The translations under genes and the position numbers were made by a program. DNA of 64,000 nucleotides from Phallusia mammillata (lineage: Eukaryota > Chordata > Ascidiacea > Phlebobranchia > Ascidiidae): positions 82,325 to 146,324 of the forward strand of contig QLIY01000364.1 of the NCBI GenBank assembly GCA_003260075.1, given 5' to 3'. The first letter of the stretch is position 1. The number at the start of each line of letters is the position of its first letter. The notes beneath the pieces are model-generated. The model had not been told where the DNA came from. It did not search any database and saw only the letters and a list, made by a program, of their open reading frames with translations. This document shows, piece after piece, positions 54,801 to 64,000 of this stretch.

Positions 54801-57800
54801 ATAAACTCAGTTTTGAATGGTACCAAAGAAAAAATGGTCCTTTGGCTGTGAAGTGCGAAGTTAAATGCCTTACTGAAATTCAGGCAACATCAAATGCAGA
54901 ACCATGATATTTTCAAGTTTTGTTTTTTACACACAATGTGGACAATATTTGCAATCAAGTGCAATCATATGTATTGATGTAATGGACATGTACTGTGTTA
55001 CTGAACACCCAGTAGCTGCTAAATTGCTTGTTTCGTAAGAATGAACGTTCTACAGAGGAGATAATAGTGTCCACCAAGCATATCCTATTGTTGACAAAGA
55101 AAAGCTGGTTACTGAAATGAAAATGTTTCTGTTGATTTGAGGTTCATGATTAATTTGAAAATGATAAAATGTTGCCTTTTAAACAGGATGCAAACTTATC
55201 TAAGGACCCACAATTATATTTCAAAAATACTTGCACTGAATAGAAAAACAGTTTCTTAGTTGTCATTTGGAAGTCCAGGGAGAAGCTATCAATTATTTTG
55301 TAACCCATTTTGGTTCCAAAAAGGAAGTACATAATAACATGGTAAATATGGGAAAGAGTGTTGTTAATTTTCAAGTTTAGAGAGGTTTGCACTAGCAATT
55401 AAGAAACTGACAGACAATAGTAAATGTATACACAAAACTTCAGTAAAGATGTTTAAATAAACAAAGATCTAAAATAAATGTAATATAGTTGTTAAATTTG
55501 TCAGTTATGATACCAATTAAAAGCTTTATGGCTAAGTTTTTTTGTGTGTTATAAAAGTGTAATAGAATATGTTGAAAATGCCGACTGTGACTATAACTTA
55601 CTCAAATGAAACATGACCATATTATTAGCTAAGTAGAGAGTGTTTTGGTTAGTGGTCATTGCTATAAGCATTTTTTCAACAAAGTTGTCCCACCCAAAAA
55701 CTTCGACTGTTTTGGTACCAATTGTTTTCCTTTTTATTGTTGTTGTTTTACCATATTTACAACCACATCGTTTGAATCCTGTGTCACGTGTGTTTTTGTG
55801 CCACATTATCACTGTGTGCTCTTGTAATTGGCCTGAAGCCATGCAAGTGAACAAAACACTCAAAAGATACTGTCTGTTGTTGACACTCTTGTACATTATT
55901 GCGTGACGAAAATTACGTCACAAATGGAGTTGCCGATTTGTATTACCTTTTTATACTGTAGAGCTACTTACACTATAACTCACGTCAGCTGCACATTTAG
56001 CTAATTTTCGATAAGTGGCGCAGAAACTGAATTATTTATTTAGCGGCTAAATAGAGGTAGGGTTGGGAAGTAAGGTTTTGAAAATTTTTCATTATAAACC
56101 AAATTTTTGTGTTAATTTCATTGAATTTTTAATGATAATACATAACCTCAACCCTAATAGCCGTAACCGTAGGCATATTTTGAGATATACCCCTTTCAAT
56201 AGGATTTATGATCTTTGATATTTAGTTATGTTGTTTGATCGCTGGGTTTGGATTTGGAAAAAAAAACTTTTGATTGAAATTTGTTTTTGTGATAACTTTA
56301 TTCGTTGCCGATGGGGGGGGGGCAATAAAGTAACAATTTAACCTATTACACTGCTTGTTTTTATCATGCCATTGTCTTAAAATTCAGTCTTGCATGCACA
56401 AAACTCTCTATAGACTCTGAACGGCCGACCTGCAAGGCTGAGCCTCACAAAGGGGTTTGTCACGTTGAAACACGCCACGCCCTTTCCCACACAAATCACA
56501 CTTCCCGAATCACGAGTAATAATCTACAGCGGCAACAACCACAACGTCGTACAAAATCAGGAACAGAATTGATAACGGAAACGGAGGCGGTTTTCTGAAC
56601 AAGAAAACGAAACACATTGACATATGTTAACGCACAAAAATGCCATGACTCACATACCAACTATTTTGTGACTCAGGTCAACAGGTACAGTACACGTATC
56701 AACAGTTGCAAGACGATGAAACAGTCGCTGCAAGCACTTATAGGAAAATACAGCATGCCATAAGTCAAACATTAAAGCCATGAATAAATTTAGGTCACAA
56801 GTCAAACTAAACATTCACCGACAATCACGGGAAACAGCCTTCACTTGAAGATTAATTAGCCAGTCGTCACAAACATTCAATTTAGCCTTATTCGTCTCTA
56901 AAAATGCAACACAAACGAATTAACGCAGTAATAAAATCACCTCACTCGACCACGTTGTACAGTAAAATGAACCAATCATTGCAACACGCAGACAATAGGC
57001 TTCCAATTTTACTGTTACGCACATGGCGGTTGTAACGTCATAGCAGGGGAATAATGGGACAAGTTAATCATGCGAAACTGAACATGGAGATGTAACACTC
57101 TCTGCTTTCTCTTTATTATTGATATCTGCTGGCACGAACCACTATTATTTAGCACGCGAGGTCATTTAACACATGGAATAAAGTAAATTGGCTCGCGTCA
57201 CCTAAAAGGTTGCCGACCCCTGGTTTAGACATACTGCTGCGTTTGGACATACTGCTGAGCCCGAACCCGAAAGTACAAGCCCGAAACCCCGCCCGAACCC
57301 GAATCGTTTTTGAGAAGCCCGTTTAGGCCCGACAGTTTGATTTACAGGTCAAAATACTGACACAGAGTGTAAAGTTAGGCCCGAATTAAGCCGGCTTTTG
57401 AAGAATTTTAAGTCTGAACCCGGCCCGACTTACAACTCTGTTTTGCGGGTTTTAACGCATTTTTTGGTGTCTACAGATGAATGGAACCGGAGTGTCATTA
57501 CCCTACACCGATCCATTCTATCCGTTCGAAATTACTAATCTTCCAAATGGCCAAGTGGGATTTAATGCCGATTCTATTGTAGTTTTGTTTGACGGAAGGT
57601 ACTTACTGAAAGTCGGCATTAGTGCTTTGTACATGAACCACGTTGACGGTAAGTGTATAATTTGTTCACACCTAAAAGTGTCAGAAGTACATACACTGTT
57701 AAACACCAAGCAAAATTCACGATGAATGTACCATACTGCAATTTTAAGGCAGATGTAATGACATCAGTTTATCAATATCCAGTTTTAATGTCAGAAAGAG

Positions 57801-60800
57801 CTATTCTTACGAAAACATTTGACAAAAATGCTTGTACCTAGGTAGTCCTTTAAAGATTTCTGTTAACAAGTTTATTTTGTCGCTTTGTTTCGTTCTGAAA
57901 ACACGACTTTCTATCAGCGTCTCCCAACAAACGCTTTGTGGACTAAAGTAATAGCTGCTGTTACTGTAATGTAAATTGTGCAGTTGACCGCGTTCTAGAC
58001 CGAACAAATTAGCAAGCAACCACAGAAAAGCTTACAATTCCACTTGTTAAAATTCGGAGCAAGTGTGTTTGTTTTACCCCATATTAATTATAATACGCGC
58101 ATTTTGTTTTTAGGTGACAGGCATTGTTGCCAAATTATCACTAACATGTTTGTTTGTTATAAACACTCCTTTCAACGCATGTTACACCAACCAACCATTT
58201 TCACAGATACTTACCATCTTTGCTCATTTTTAGGTCTTTGTGCCAACTTTAACGGGAACCAGACTGATGAATTTACTGTGAACGGCACCATTACCACTAA
58301 CTTTATTGAATTTGGTGCAAGTCATGCTATAGATCAAGAGTAAGTAGCACAAATCGGGTATCGATTAGCATAAGATATATCTTATAGATTGTCTTACCAG
58401 TGCGTATCGGAGTACGTTGTGAATAGTATACAGCAATAGTTATTTGTGAATTTTGTGTTGTTATCAGGCAAATTCAGGTGTTTGTTACGGACAATATTTT
58501 TCGTTCGCTTTGTGTCTAACTGTGCACTAAATGTTTACCAAATTTATAGTTTAGGGCTTGTGTTAACAAAGATACGCTCAGACTTTAAAGAGGGCCCACC
58601 CGACTTTTTGTGCCCGAATAAAGCCCTAAAGTTAGATTTCCTCAGGTGAAGTTACGACAAAACTGTGCCCAAAATTTTCAAAGCCTATAAGACACAATTT
58701 AAAGTAAAGAGTCAGGTCCGACTTACGACCCTGACCCAATTAATATTTGGCAGAATGCAGGGCAAATATACCTTTACGAAGACAGCTTTAAAACCTTAGA
58801 ACTATTATTGATAACCGTAATGCGATTTTTGCCATACTTTCAAACCAGAGTTGCCAGCAGGTCTGAAATTCGAGCCCAAACCCGACCAGACTTCGAAAAA
58901 AATTTTGAGAAGCCGGTTTGATTTACAGGCCTACACACAAATGACAACAAATAAGACAAAGACAACATACACAATTAACAATAGTAGACAATGACAAGAC
59001 GTTTTAGGGTTAATTGGTGACATTAGGTCAGGTCCAGAAACTAGTTGCTTAAACAGGTAATTTTGCGAAATAAATTACAGACACAGAATGTAAAGAAGGC
59101 ACGATTTAAGCCAGTTTGCTTAAAATACCCAAGCCCAAACCCAACTTGCTAATTTGTTTTAAACTCTTTAGCGCTATTAGAATGCCCTTAACATTTTTCC
59201 GGTATAAGGATAAGACTGAAACTTTTTGAATCGCTTTTTTATCAACAGCTGTCCGACCCTCGACGCACAGCCCGAATGTCCTCCTGAAAATATCACTGCT
59301 GCTCATCAGGCTTGCGAACTACTTATAGGACATCCATGTTTCGCGAGATGTCTGGTCCAGTTACAAAACCCCGGCTTAGAAGCTCTAATGGAAGTATGAG
59401 ATCAGATTTTTTTGTTAGCTATTGTTTGAAATCTACACCGTTCTTTTTCGGAGCATAGGCCATTGACCAGGCTAATTATTCCATTTTGGTTTTGGCACCA
59501 TCACCATTTGCAGTAAATTTTCCGAAAGCATCACTTAATGTAATTAACCGATTTACAGGCATGTGTGTTTGACCACTGCTTTATGAATGACGTCCAGGCA
59601 GTATTAAATGCAACCCAAGCTGCTATAATTTCGTCTTGTCTTGCGGAAGGTTTACCGGTTTGCCACAACCAAGCAGGCAAGTGCCAACACCTTAAACAGT
59701 TCAATATTCAATATTTTTGATTTGATGTAACTGTACGATTGTGGAATTTAAGAAAATTAAATATCGGCTCAAAAAAGGTGAATGATGTAGTATTGCTTTT
59801 CTTTTGCACTGTAACTTACAGTTTCTTTTGTTTTTGCACGCATTTTGATTAGTTTGTGAAAAAACGTGAACTATTTTTGATTTGTTTCGAGAAATAGGAG
59901 AACTGACTGATGAAACCAACGTCCATTTTTGCTCACATTTCTCAAATTAAAATTCAATTTTAACTGCTTTGCAACCAATCACGTCCTATACTTGCACTTT
60001 GACCATATTTGTATTTTTTTGCAGATCCGGAACCGGAAATAATGCACTGGTGCACGGCTTGGGGAGATCCCCACTACACCACATTTGATGGACGGGCTTA
60101 CGACTTCCAAGGGAACTGTTTGTACAATTTCGCTTCTACTATTTCACCAAACTGGAAAATGGAACTGCCCAGATTCTCTGTATGGGTAAGCTATGTTTTG
60201 ACTTTAGCAACGTCAACCAGTAGATTTATTCACTACATAAAAGTTCCCTGGCATTTTTGTGGTATTCAAGCTACGCTTCGTTCGTAAGTGCGTATTTTGT
60301 GTTCGTTTTTGGTCAGTGTTTCTTAATCGGGGAGTAAATAGTATTTAGCTATTTGGTAGAGAACAATTACATATTTATTTTTTTGTCCATAATGTCATCA
60401 TTTGGTTGATGATTTTGGGTTTATAAAAGGGGTAAATGAAAATTTTCAGGTTGTCACTAGGAGTAAAAATAATAGTAAAGGTAAAAAACACTCCATTTGA
60501 TAAGCAGCACTGTCTAAATAAAGTTGTTTTCCAGTTGGTGTGTGAATAAATGGTTTGTCTTTGTTGTAGTGACGGGGTCTTGTTCATTTTCCTTGGCCAG
60601 CTGAAAAGAATTCCTGTTTAAGGTTTTCTCATTCGTTTTGTTCTTTTTAGCACTAAACGTGTCGTTTTTATCTTTTCAGACTGAAAACAGACCGTGTGGT
60701 GCTGTGGTGACGTGTATACGAACTGTCCATATTCACTACTTTGGAATGAAAATTAAATTTCTTCCCTGGGGTGCAGTTGAGGTAAACTTGTTTTGTGACA

Positions 60801-63800
60801 ATAATCATCATTATGAAAAGCTTTTCTAGTTTACCAACTGATTGTAATATAAAACAGGTACTAAACTAGTATTAATATTTGAAAAAGGGCAATATTCGAT
60901 TTTAGCAACTTTATGATTGATAAATGTACGGTCTAAACCAAAGAAACTAGTTGACAATTTTGTAAACTGCGATTTTGCGGTATTTTAACGCATTATTGGG
61001 TTGTTGCAGATGAATGGAACCGGAGTGTCATTACCCTACGTCGATCCACTCTATCCGTTCGAAATTACGAATCTTCCAAGTGGCCAAGTGGGATTTGATG
61101 CCGATTCTATTGTAGTTTTGTTTGACGGAAGGTACTCACTGAAAGTCGGCATTAGTGCTTTGTACATGAACCACGTTGACGGTAAGTTTATAATGTATTC
61201 GCACTTAAAAGTGTCAGAAGTACATAAACTGTTAAACACCAAGCAAAATTCACAATAAATGTGCCATACTGCAATTTTAAGGCAATTGCAATGACATCAG
61301 TTCATCAATTTTCAGTTTTATGTCAGAAGTAGCTAATCTTACGAAAACATTTGGTGTTGTTTTCGAGATGTTGTTATTGACCTTTTCAGCTATTTTTTTA
61401 GGTCTTTGTTCCAACTTTAACGGGGACCAGACTGATGAATTTACTGTGAACGGCGCAATTACCACTAACATCAACGAATTTGGTGAAAGTCATGCCTTAG
61501 AATCAGAGTAAGTAAAAAATTTCGCTTAAACAGCGGATGTACATTAACATGATTGTGAACTACGGTACGTAATGTGTTGTCTAAACCGATCATTATATAT
61601 TGTGTTGTTTTTGAGCTGTTTGTTACGAACCATATTTTACGTTGTGAAGCACTTCGTGTGTAACTAACGGACATTTCAAACAAACACCGAATCAGATTTG
61701 TCCATCTTAAATCGAAAGCGCGTTCAAATATCAACCAAATTCTNAACACCGAATCAGATTTGTCCATCTTAAATCGAAAGCGCGTTCATATGTCAACCAA
61801 ATTCTTTACATCGACAAATGATATGTTCAAATGAAGCTTTACACATAGTGGCAAGCTCGCCCGAACTCGAATTACCATGGTGAATTTACAACATAAAATT
61901 GAATGTGGTCAAGAGTGAATTCAGGCCCAAATCAAGCCCGTTGTATTCAAACTTCTGCGCGAACTCAATACAAAGAACCTGACCCGACTTACAATTTCGG
62001 CCCATTTATTTGACATTGGAAGGGCAAACATGCCTTTCCAAAGCAACGGCAGAAATATTACCTAATCGCTTTTTCATTATCAGCTGTCCGACCCTCGACG
62101 TACAACCTGAATGTCCTCCCGAAAATTTCACTGCTGCTCATCAGGCTTGGGGGGGGGGGGTCTATTTAAATGAAGCTTTACACATATTTGTAAACTCGCC
62201 CGAACTCGAATGGGGGGGGGGGCAGCCATATTTTACGTTGTGAAGCACTTCGTGTGTAACTAACGCACATTTCAAAGAAACACCGAATCAGGTTTGTCCA
62301 TGTTAAATGTAAAGCGCGTTTAAACGTTAACCAAATTCCGTAAGGCTGCAAATGATCTGTTCAAATGAAGCTTTACACATAGTTGTGAGCTCGCCCGAAC
62401 TCGAATTATACCCAAAAGTTAGATTTACCATGGTGAAATTACGACACAAGATTGAATGTGGTCAAGAGTGAATTCAGGCCCAAATCAAGCCCGTTGTACT
62501 CAAACTTAATCGCGAGCACAATACAAAGAACCTGACCCGACTTACAATTTGGAACCAATTTATTTGACATTGGATGGGCAAATATGACTTGACATAGCAA
62601 AGGCAGAAAAATTATCTAATCGGTTTTTCATTAACAGCTGTCCGACCCTCNACAACCTGAATGTCCTCCCGAAAATTTCACTGCTGCTCATCAGGCTTGC
62701 GAACAACTTACAGGACATCCATGTTTTGCAAGATGTCTGGTCCACTTACAAAACCCCGGCTTAGAAGCTATAATGGAAGTATGAGCTTAGATTTTTTTCT
62801 TATTCAAAACCATGGCGACGTGAAAACACAAAGTAACGTTCGCCTGAAGAGAATAAATAATAATAATTTGCAAGAAGTGCTTTGAATGACAAAACGACAA
62901 CCTACGATTTAATGTTAATAGCAATCCAACTTAACGTGCTTACATTTACGGGGGGGGGGGAAAAGACTGAAGAGAATAAATAATAATAATTTGCAAGAAG
63001 TGGTTTGAATAACGAAACGACAACCTACGATTTAACGTTAATAGCAATCCAACTTAATCTGCTTACATTTACGCGTACTATTTTCTTAGTTGATAGAAGG
63101 CTAGGGTTTGTGAAGTATCGGCATTAAACAAGAATTTGCGATAAACCGGATTTCTGCAAGCCATTGTTGAAAATGTTTAACGTTCATGTCTATAAGTTAC
63201 ATTACTTGGACTATTGACCAGGCTAAGTATTCCATTTTGGTTTTTGCACCATCGCCATTTGCAGTAAACTCGATGAAATGCATCACGCAATGTAATTACC
63301 CGATTTACAGGCATGTGTGTTTGACCACTGCTTTATGAATGACGTCCAGGCAGTATTAAATGCAACCCAAGCTGCTATAATTTCGTCTTGTCTTGCGGAA
63401 GGTTTACCGGTTTGCCACAACCAAGCAGGCAAGTGCCAACACCTTAAACAGTTCAATATTTAATATTTTTATTTGGTGTAACTGTACGATTGTGGAAATT
63501 AGGAAAATTAAATATCGGCTCAGAAAAAGTTGAATGATGTGGTATTTTTCCCCCTTTGCACTGTAACTTACAGTTTCTTTTCTTTTTGCACGCATTTTAA
63601 TTAGTTTTGTGAATAAACGTGAAGTATTTTTGATATGTTCCGTGAAATAGGAGAACTGACTGATGAAACAAACGTCCATTTTTGCTCACATTTCTCACAT
63701 TAAAATTCACTTTTACCTGCTTTGCAAACAATCACATCCTATACTTACACTTTGACCATATTTGTGTTTTTTCGTAGATCCGGAACCGGAAATAATGCAC

Positions 63801-63854
63801 TGGTGCGCGGCTTGGGGAGATCCCCACTACACCACATTTGATGGACGGGCTTAC
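39216..63854 (+). CDS. Gene D: secreted mucin-like protein with six WxxW domains and tandem vWD-C8 units, 3' end beyond window
   Basis: Exons: 39216-39300, 39602-39763, 40516-40785, 41011-41286, 41720-41819, 42120-42267 (cut), 42969-43262, 44218-44499, 45101-45373, 45710-45870, 46389-46490, 46704-46875, 47248-47353, 49045-49189, 49620-49737, 50089-50220, 50303-50400, 51271-51382, 51732-51777 (cut), 52451-52552, 57477-57648, 58234-58339, 59249-59393, 59559-59676, 60025-60185, 60680-60781, 61010-61181, 61402-61507, 62638-62778, 63311-63428, 63778-63854 (cut). Phases fit throughout. The order is signal peptide, Cys-rich module, six Mucin2-type WxxW domains, vWD-C8-TIL plus a short Cys-rich exon, then further vWD-C8 units. 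This is the make-up of gel-forming mucins and related polymeric coat proteins. The motif after the second vWD half reads [10 protein letters not shown], so the CGLC motif linked to multimer formation is absent. The end of each C8 exon uses a GC donor. Whether all units belong to one gene is inferred from phase. Confidence 0.85.
39400..39565. repeat. Assembly duplication before the gene D Cys-rich exon
   Basis: The segment containing CCTACCACTTTATGCTAGTA and TTTTTCTCTAAAGAG occurs on both sides of ten G at 39496-39505. Another join with duplicated flanks lies at 39810-39920 around an 11-G run. Confidence 0.8.
40098..40146. repeat. Near-perfect 24-bp inverted repeat with one-base spacer
   Basis: Two 24-base arms (40098-40121 and 40123-40146) are complementary except for one position. 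The core is TTTAATTCATATAAA facing its complement. It would form a strong hairpin in DNA or in the intron RNA of gene D. Confidence 0.8.
41296..41374. repeat. Exon-end fragment duplicated after a 10-G filler
   Basis: The last about 65 bases of the 41011-41286 exon (GGCTTTCGCTGCAACAATAT through the GAGGGTAAG donor) are repeated after the filler with one base changed. This is an assembly join and not a second exon. Confidence 0.85.
42268..42337. other. 70-G filler cutting the third WxxW domain
   Basis: The reading frame runs [10 protein letters not shown] and then meets the G run. The expected DYKVRFCC end and donor are missing, consistent with unknown bases written as G. Confidence 0.85.
42389..42758. 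mobile_element. hAT-type non-autonomous element (MITE) with 8-bp target duplication
   Basis: It begins CAGTGGTTTCCAACC and ends GGTTGGGAACCACTG, near-perfect terminal inverted repeats. It is flanked on both sides by the identical 8-mer CACTAACC (42381-42388 and 42759-42766). Size 370 bp, no transposase frame. The 8-bp target duplication and CAGTGGTT ends place it in the hAT superfamily. It sits in an intron of gene D. Confidence 0.9.
43285..43410. repeat. Palindrome-rich GGTATCGA element
   Basis: Multiple copies of CGGTACTCGG and GGTATCGA on the left face the inverse CGATACC and CGAGTACCG on the right. This is a small inverted-repeat element in an intron, possibly a MITE. An assembly n follows at 43430. 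Confidence 0.5.
43740..43895. repeat. Assembly duplication around a 10-G filler
   Basis: CCTAACCCTATCCCAGTCTC-type flanks and the TTTTTTTAAATACC end occur before and after the G run at 43799-43808. Confidence 0.8.
43904..44111. mobile_element. Older hAT-like MITE with imperfect target duplication
   Basis: Starts CAGTGGTTCTCAACCTTT and ends in a worn inverse (AGAATTACTG). The flanks are CTCATGAC and CTCTTGAC, an 8-bp duplication with one mismatch. It is about 208 bp, more decayed than the one at 42389, and in the next intron but one. Confidence 0.65.
47797..47812. repeat. 16-bp perfect palindrome
   Basis: GTGCTCGGCCGAGCAC, with further TGCTCGGTG and CGCTCGGTG copies around it, inside an intron of gene D. 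It may be the core of a small repeat. Confidence 0.6.
50900..50956 (-). mobile_element. hAT-like element end
   Basis: GGCCCGCAGTACAAAAAGGT followed by TGCCGACCCCT is the inverse of the end seen at 35573, where the next bases also read TTTGTACTGCGGACCG. This supports one repeat family. Its left end is not recognised here. Confidence 0.55.
51400..51680. repeat. Assembly duplication around an 11-G run
   Basis: About 115 bases containing GTTTTGTGTTGCGAAAAATG occur before and after the G run near 51543-51553, with few changes. It lies in the intron before unit 2. Confidence 0.8.
51778..51837. other. 60-G filler cutting the unit 2 vWD exon
   Basis: The frame reads TAWGDP and then G only; the sister exons continue HYTT(L/F)DG. 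After the run the sequence (51838-51950) is a near copy of intron sequence at 52612-52716, so the region is misjoined. Confidence 0.85.
53340..54110 (-). pseudogene. hAT transposase remnant (ZMYM1-like C-terminal region)
   Basis: On the minus strand: [41 protein letters not shown] and a leucine-rich [19 protein letters not shown]. This follows the pattern of hAT transposases of the zinc-finger MYM-type 1 group (LCxTxW, then xxYxxxLxxLexL, then an LxxL helix region). Frames are broken, there is no start, and a duplicated segment lies around a ten-G filler at 53832-53841. It is a dead element inside the unit 2 intron. Confidence 0.6.
54357..54397 (+). mobile_element. Solo end of a hAT-like element
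   Basis: CAGGGGCGGCTCGTACACAG followed by a CTGCAGCACCCCCTAG stretch resembles the ends of ZMYM1-type hAT elements. It lies near the transposase remnant. The opposite end was not found. Confidence 0.5.
54400..57200. other. Remainder of the long unit 2 intron
   Basis: About 2.8 kb of AT-rich sequence, a ten-G filler at 56313-56322, and no coding exon that fits gene D. It is probably inserted repeat DNA, since the same intron in units 1 and 3 is only about 210-230 bases. Confidence 0.5.
57203..57222 (-). mobile_element. hAT-like element end
   Basis: AAAAGGTTGCCGACCCCTG is a further copy of the terminus at 35573 (inverse) and 50956. It marks a probable element boundary within the long intron. 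Confidence 0.5.
57250..57440. repeat. GCCCGAACCCGAA-type dispersed repeat, copy 1
   Basis: It holds GCCCGAACCCGAA runs, then GGCCCGACAGTTTGATTTAC, GAGTGTAAAG and CGACTTACAACTCTG. Similar segments lie at 58850-59160, 61850-62000 and 62400-62550 and around 30450-30510. It is an intron-loving repeat family of unknown type. Confidence 0.6.
58850..59160. repeat. GCCCGAACCCGAA-type dispersed repeat, copy 2
   Basis: Shares GAGAAGCC, GGTTTGATTTACAGG, the GAATGTAAAG segment and CCCAACTTGC end with copy 1 at 57250. Divergence is high, so it is an old copy. Confidence 0.55.
61660..62600. repeat. Scrambled assembly duplicates in the unit 3 intron
   Basis: Segments around ACACCGAATCAGATTTGTCC flank the n at 61744. 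Related copies continue after the G runs at 62149-62160 and 62212-62222. The C8 exon start occurs twice (62084 and 62638). Several contigs or haplotypes seem to be strung together here. Confidence 0.75.
62820..63075. repeat. Assembly duplication around a 10-G filler
   Basis: AGAATAAATAATAATAATTT followed by GCAAGAAGTG and ACGACAACCTACGATTTAA occur both before and after the G run at 62950-62960. Confidence 0.85.
63778..63854 (+). other. Gene D vWD unit 4, first exon start
   Basis: [20 protein letters not shown] then FDGRAY, cut by an 11-G run at 63855. After the run, sequence from the preceding intron (about 63446 onward) repeats to the window end. A fourth unit is thus indicated, or this is a second assembled copy of unit 3's neighbour. 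Confidence 0.65.
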
Positions 63855-64000
63855 GGGGGGGGGGGCAAACAGTTCAATATTTAATGTTTTATTATTTGAT
63901 GTAACTGTACGATTGTGGAATTTTGGAAAATTAAATATCGGCTCAAAAAAGGTGAATGATGTGGTAATTTTTTCTTGTGCACTGTAACTTACAGTTTTGT

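Larger units (their letters stand above)
51732..59676 (+). other. Gene D vWD unit 2 (vWD and C8), first exon truncated by filler
   Basis: Exon 51732-51777 begins [16 protein letters not shown] and is cut by 60 G. It continues with 52451-52552 ([14 protein letters not shown]), 57477-57648 ([18 protein letters not shown]), 58234-58339 ([14 protein letters not shown]), 59249-59393 (C8, HPCFARC) and 59559-59676 ([11 protein letters not shown]). Exon sizes equal those of unit 1 (102, 172, 106, 145, 118). The 4.9-kb intron after 52552 is about 20 times longer than in the other units. Confidence 0.85.
60025..63428 (+). other. Gene D vWD unit 3 (vWD and C8)
   Basis: Exons 60025-60185 ([20 protein letters not shown]), 60680-60781, 61010-61181, 61402-61507 ([14 protein letters not shown]), 62638-62778 (C8, contains an n at 62651) and 63311-63428. 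A truncated version of the C8 exon also occurs at 62084-62150 before a G filler and is an assembly duplicate. Unit 3 is nearly identical to unit 2 in both exons and flanking introns. Confidence 0.85.

Overview
The window is animal nuclear DNA: AT-rich, with multi-exon genes, GT-AG introns of mostly 100-900 bp and no bacterial-style operons. The gene content (secreted Ly6, sushi, vWA, trefoil, thrombospondin and vWD-mucin mosaics), the compact introns and a splice acceptor 8 bases before one start codon suggest an invertebrate deuterostome. An ascidian tunicate is my best guess, but the sequence does not prove it. Four secreted multidomain genes can be rebuilt exon by exon with consistent intron phases.

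Left part, minus strand (1-15308): two tandem paralogues, A and B. Each has a signal peptide, a Ly6/uPAR three-finger domain, sushi (CCP) domains and a vWA domain with an intact MIDAS. Gene A (4534 to beyond base 1) has two CCPs. Gene B (15308 to 6176) is complete, with 22 exons and 13 CCPs, most of them on single phase 1-1 exons. I know of no standard family with this domain order.

Middle (about 15.4-30.4 kb): no supportable gene. It holds a nine-copy 64-bp tandem array, dispersed repeats and a block of roughly 1-kb repeat copies.

Right part, plus strand: gene C (33532-38274) encodes signal peptide, trefoil, Ser/Thr/Pro-rich mucin stretch, a second trefoil-like domain, and thrombospondin type 1 repeats. 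Its 5' end (promoter region and signal exon) is duplicated about 1.5 kb upstream. Gene D (39216 to beyond 64000) encodes signal peptide, Cys-rich module, six Mucin2-type WxxW domains, and then at least four tandem vWD units, three of which include C8. TIL and a short Cys-rich exon follow the first unit only. All four products look like extracellular, disulfide-rich coat, mucus or matrix proteins. A joint role in a mucosal or egg-coat layer is inference.

The assembly is imperfect. Single n characters and runs of ten or more G (or C) sit between duplicated flanks and are almost certainly unresolved contig joins. They interrupt several exons of genes C and D, and the polyglycine or polyproline reading frames they create are not real. 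Introns carry several hAT-like elements, two with recognisable target-site duplications.
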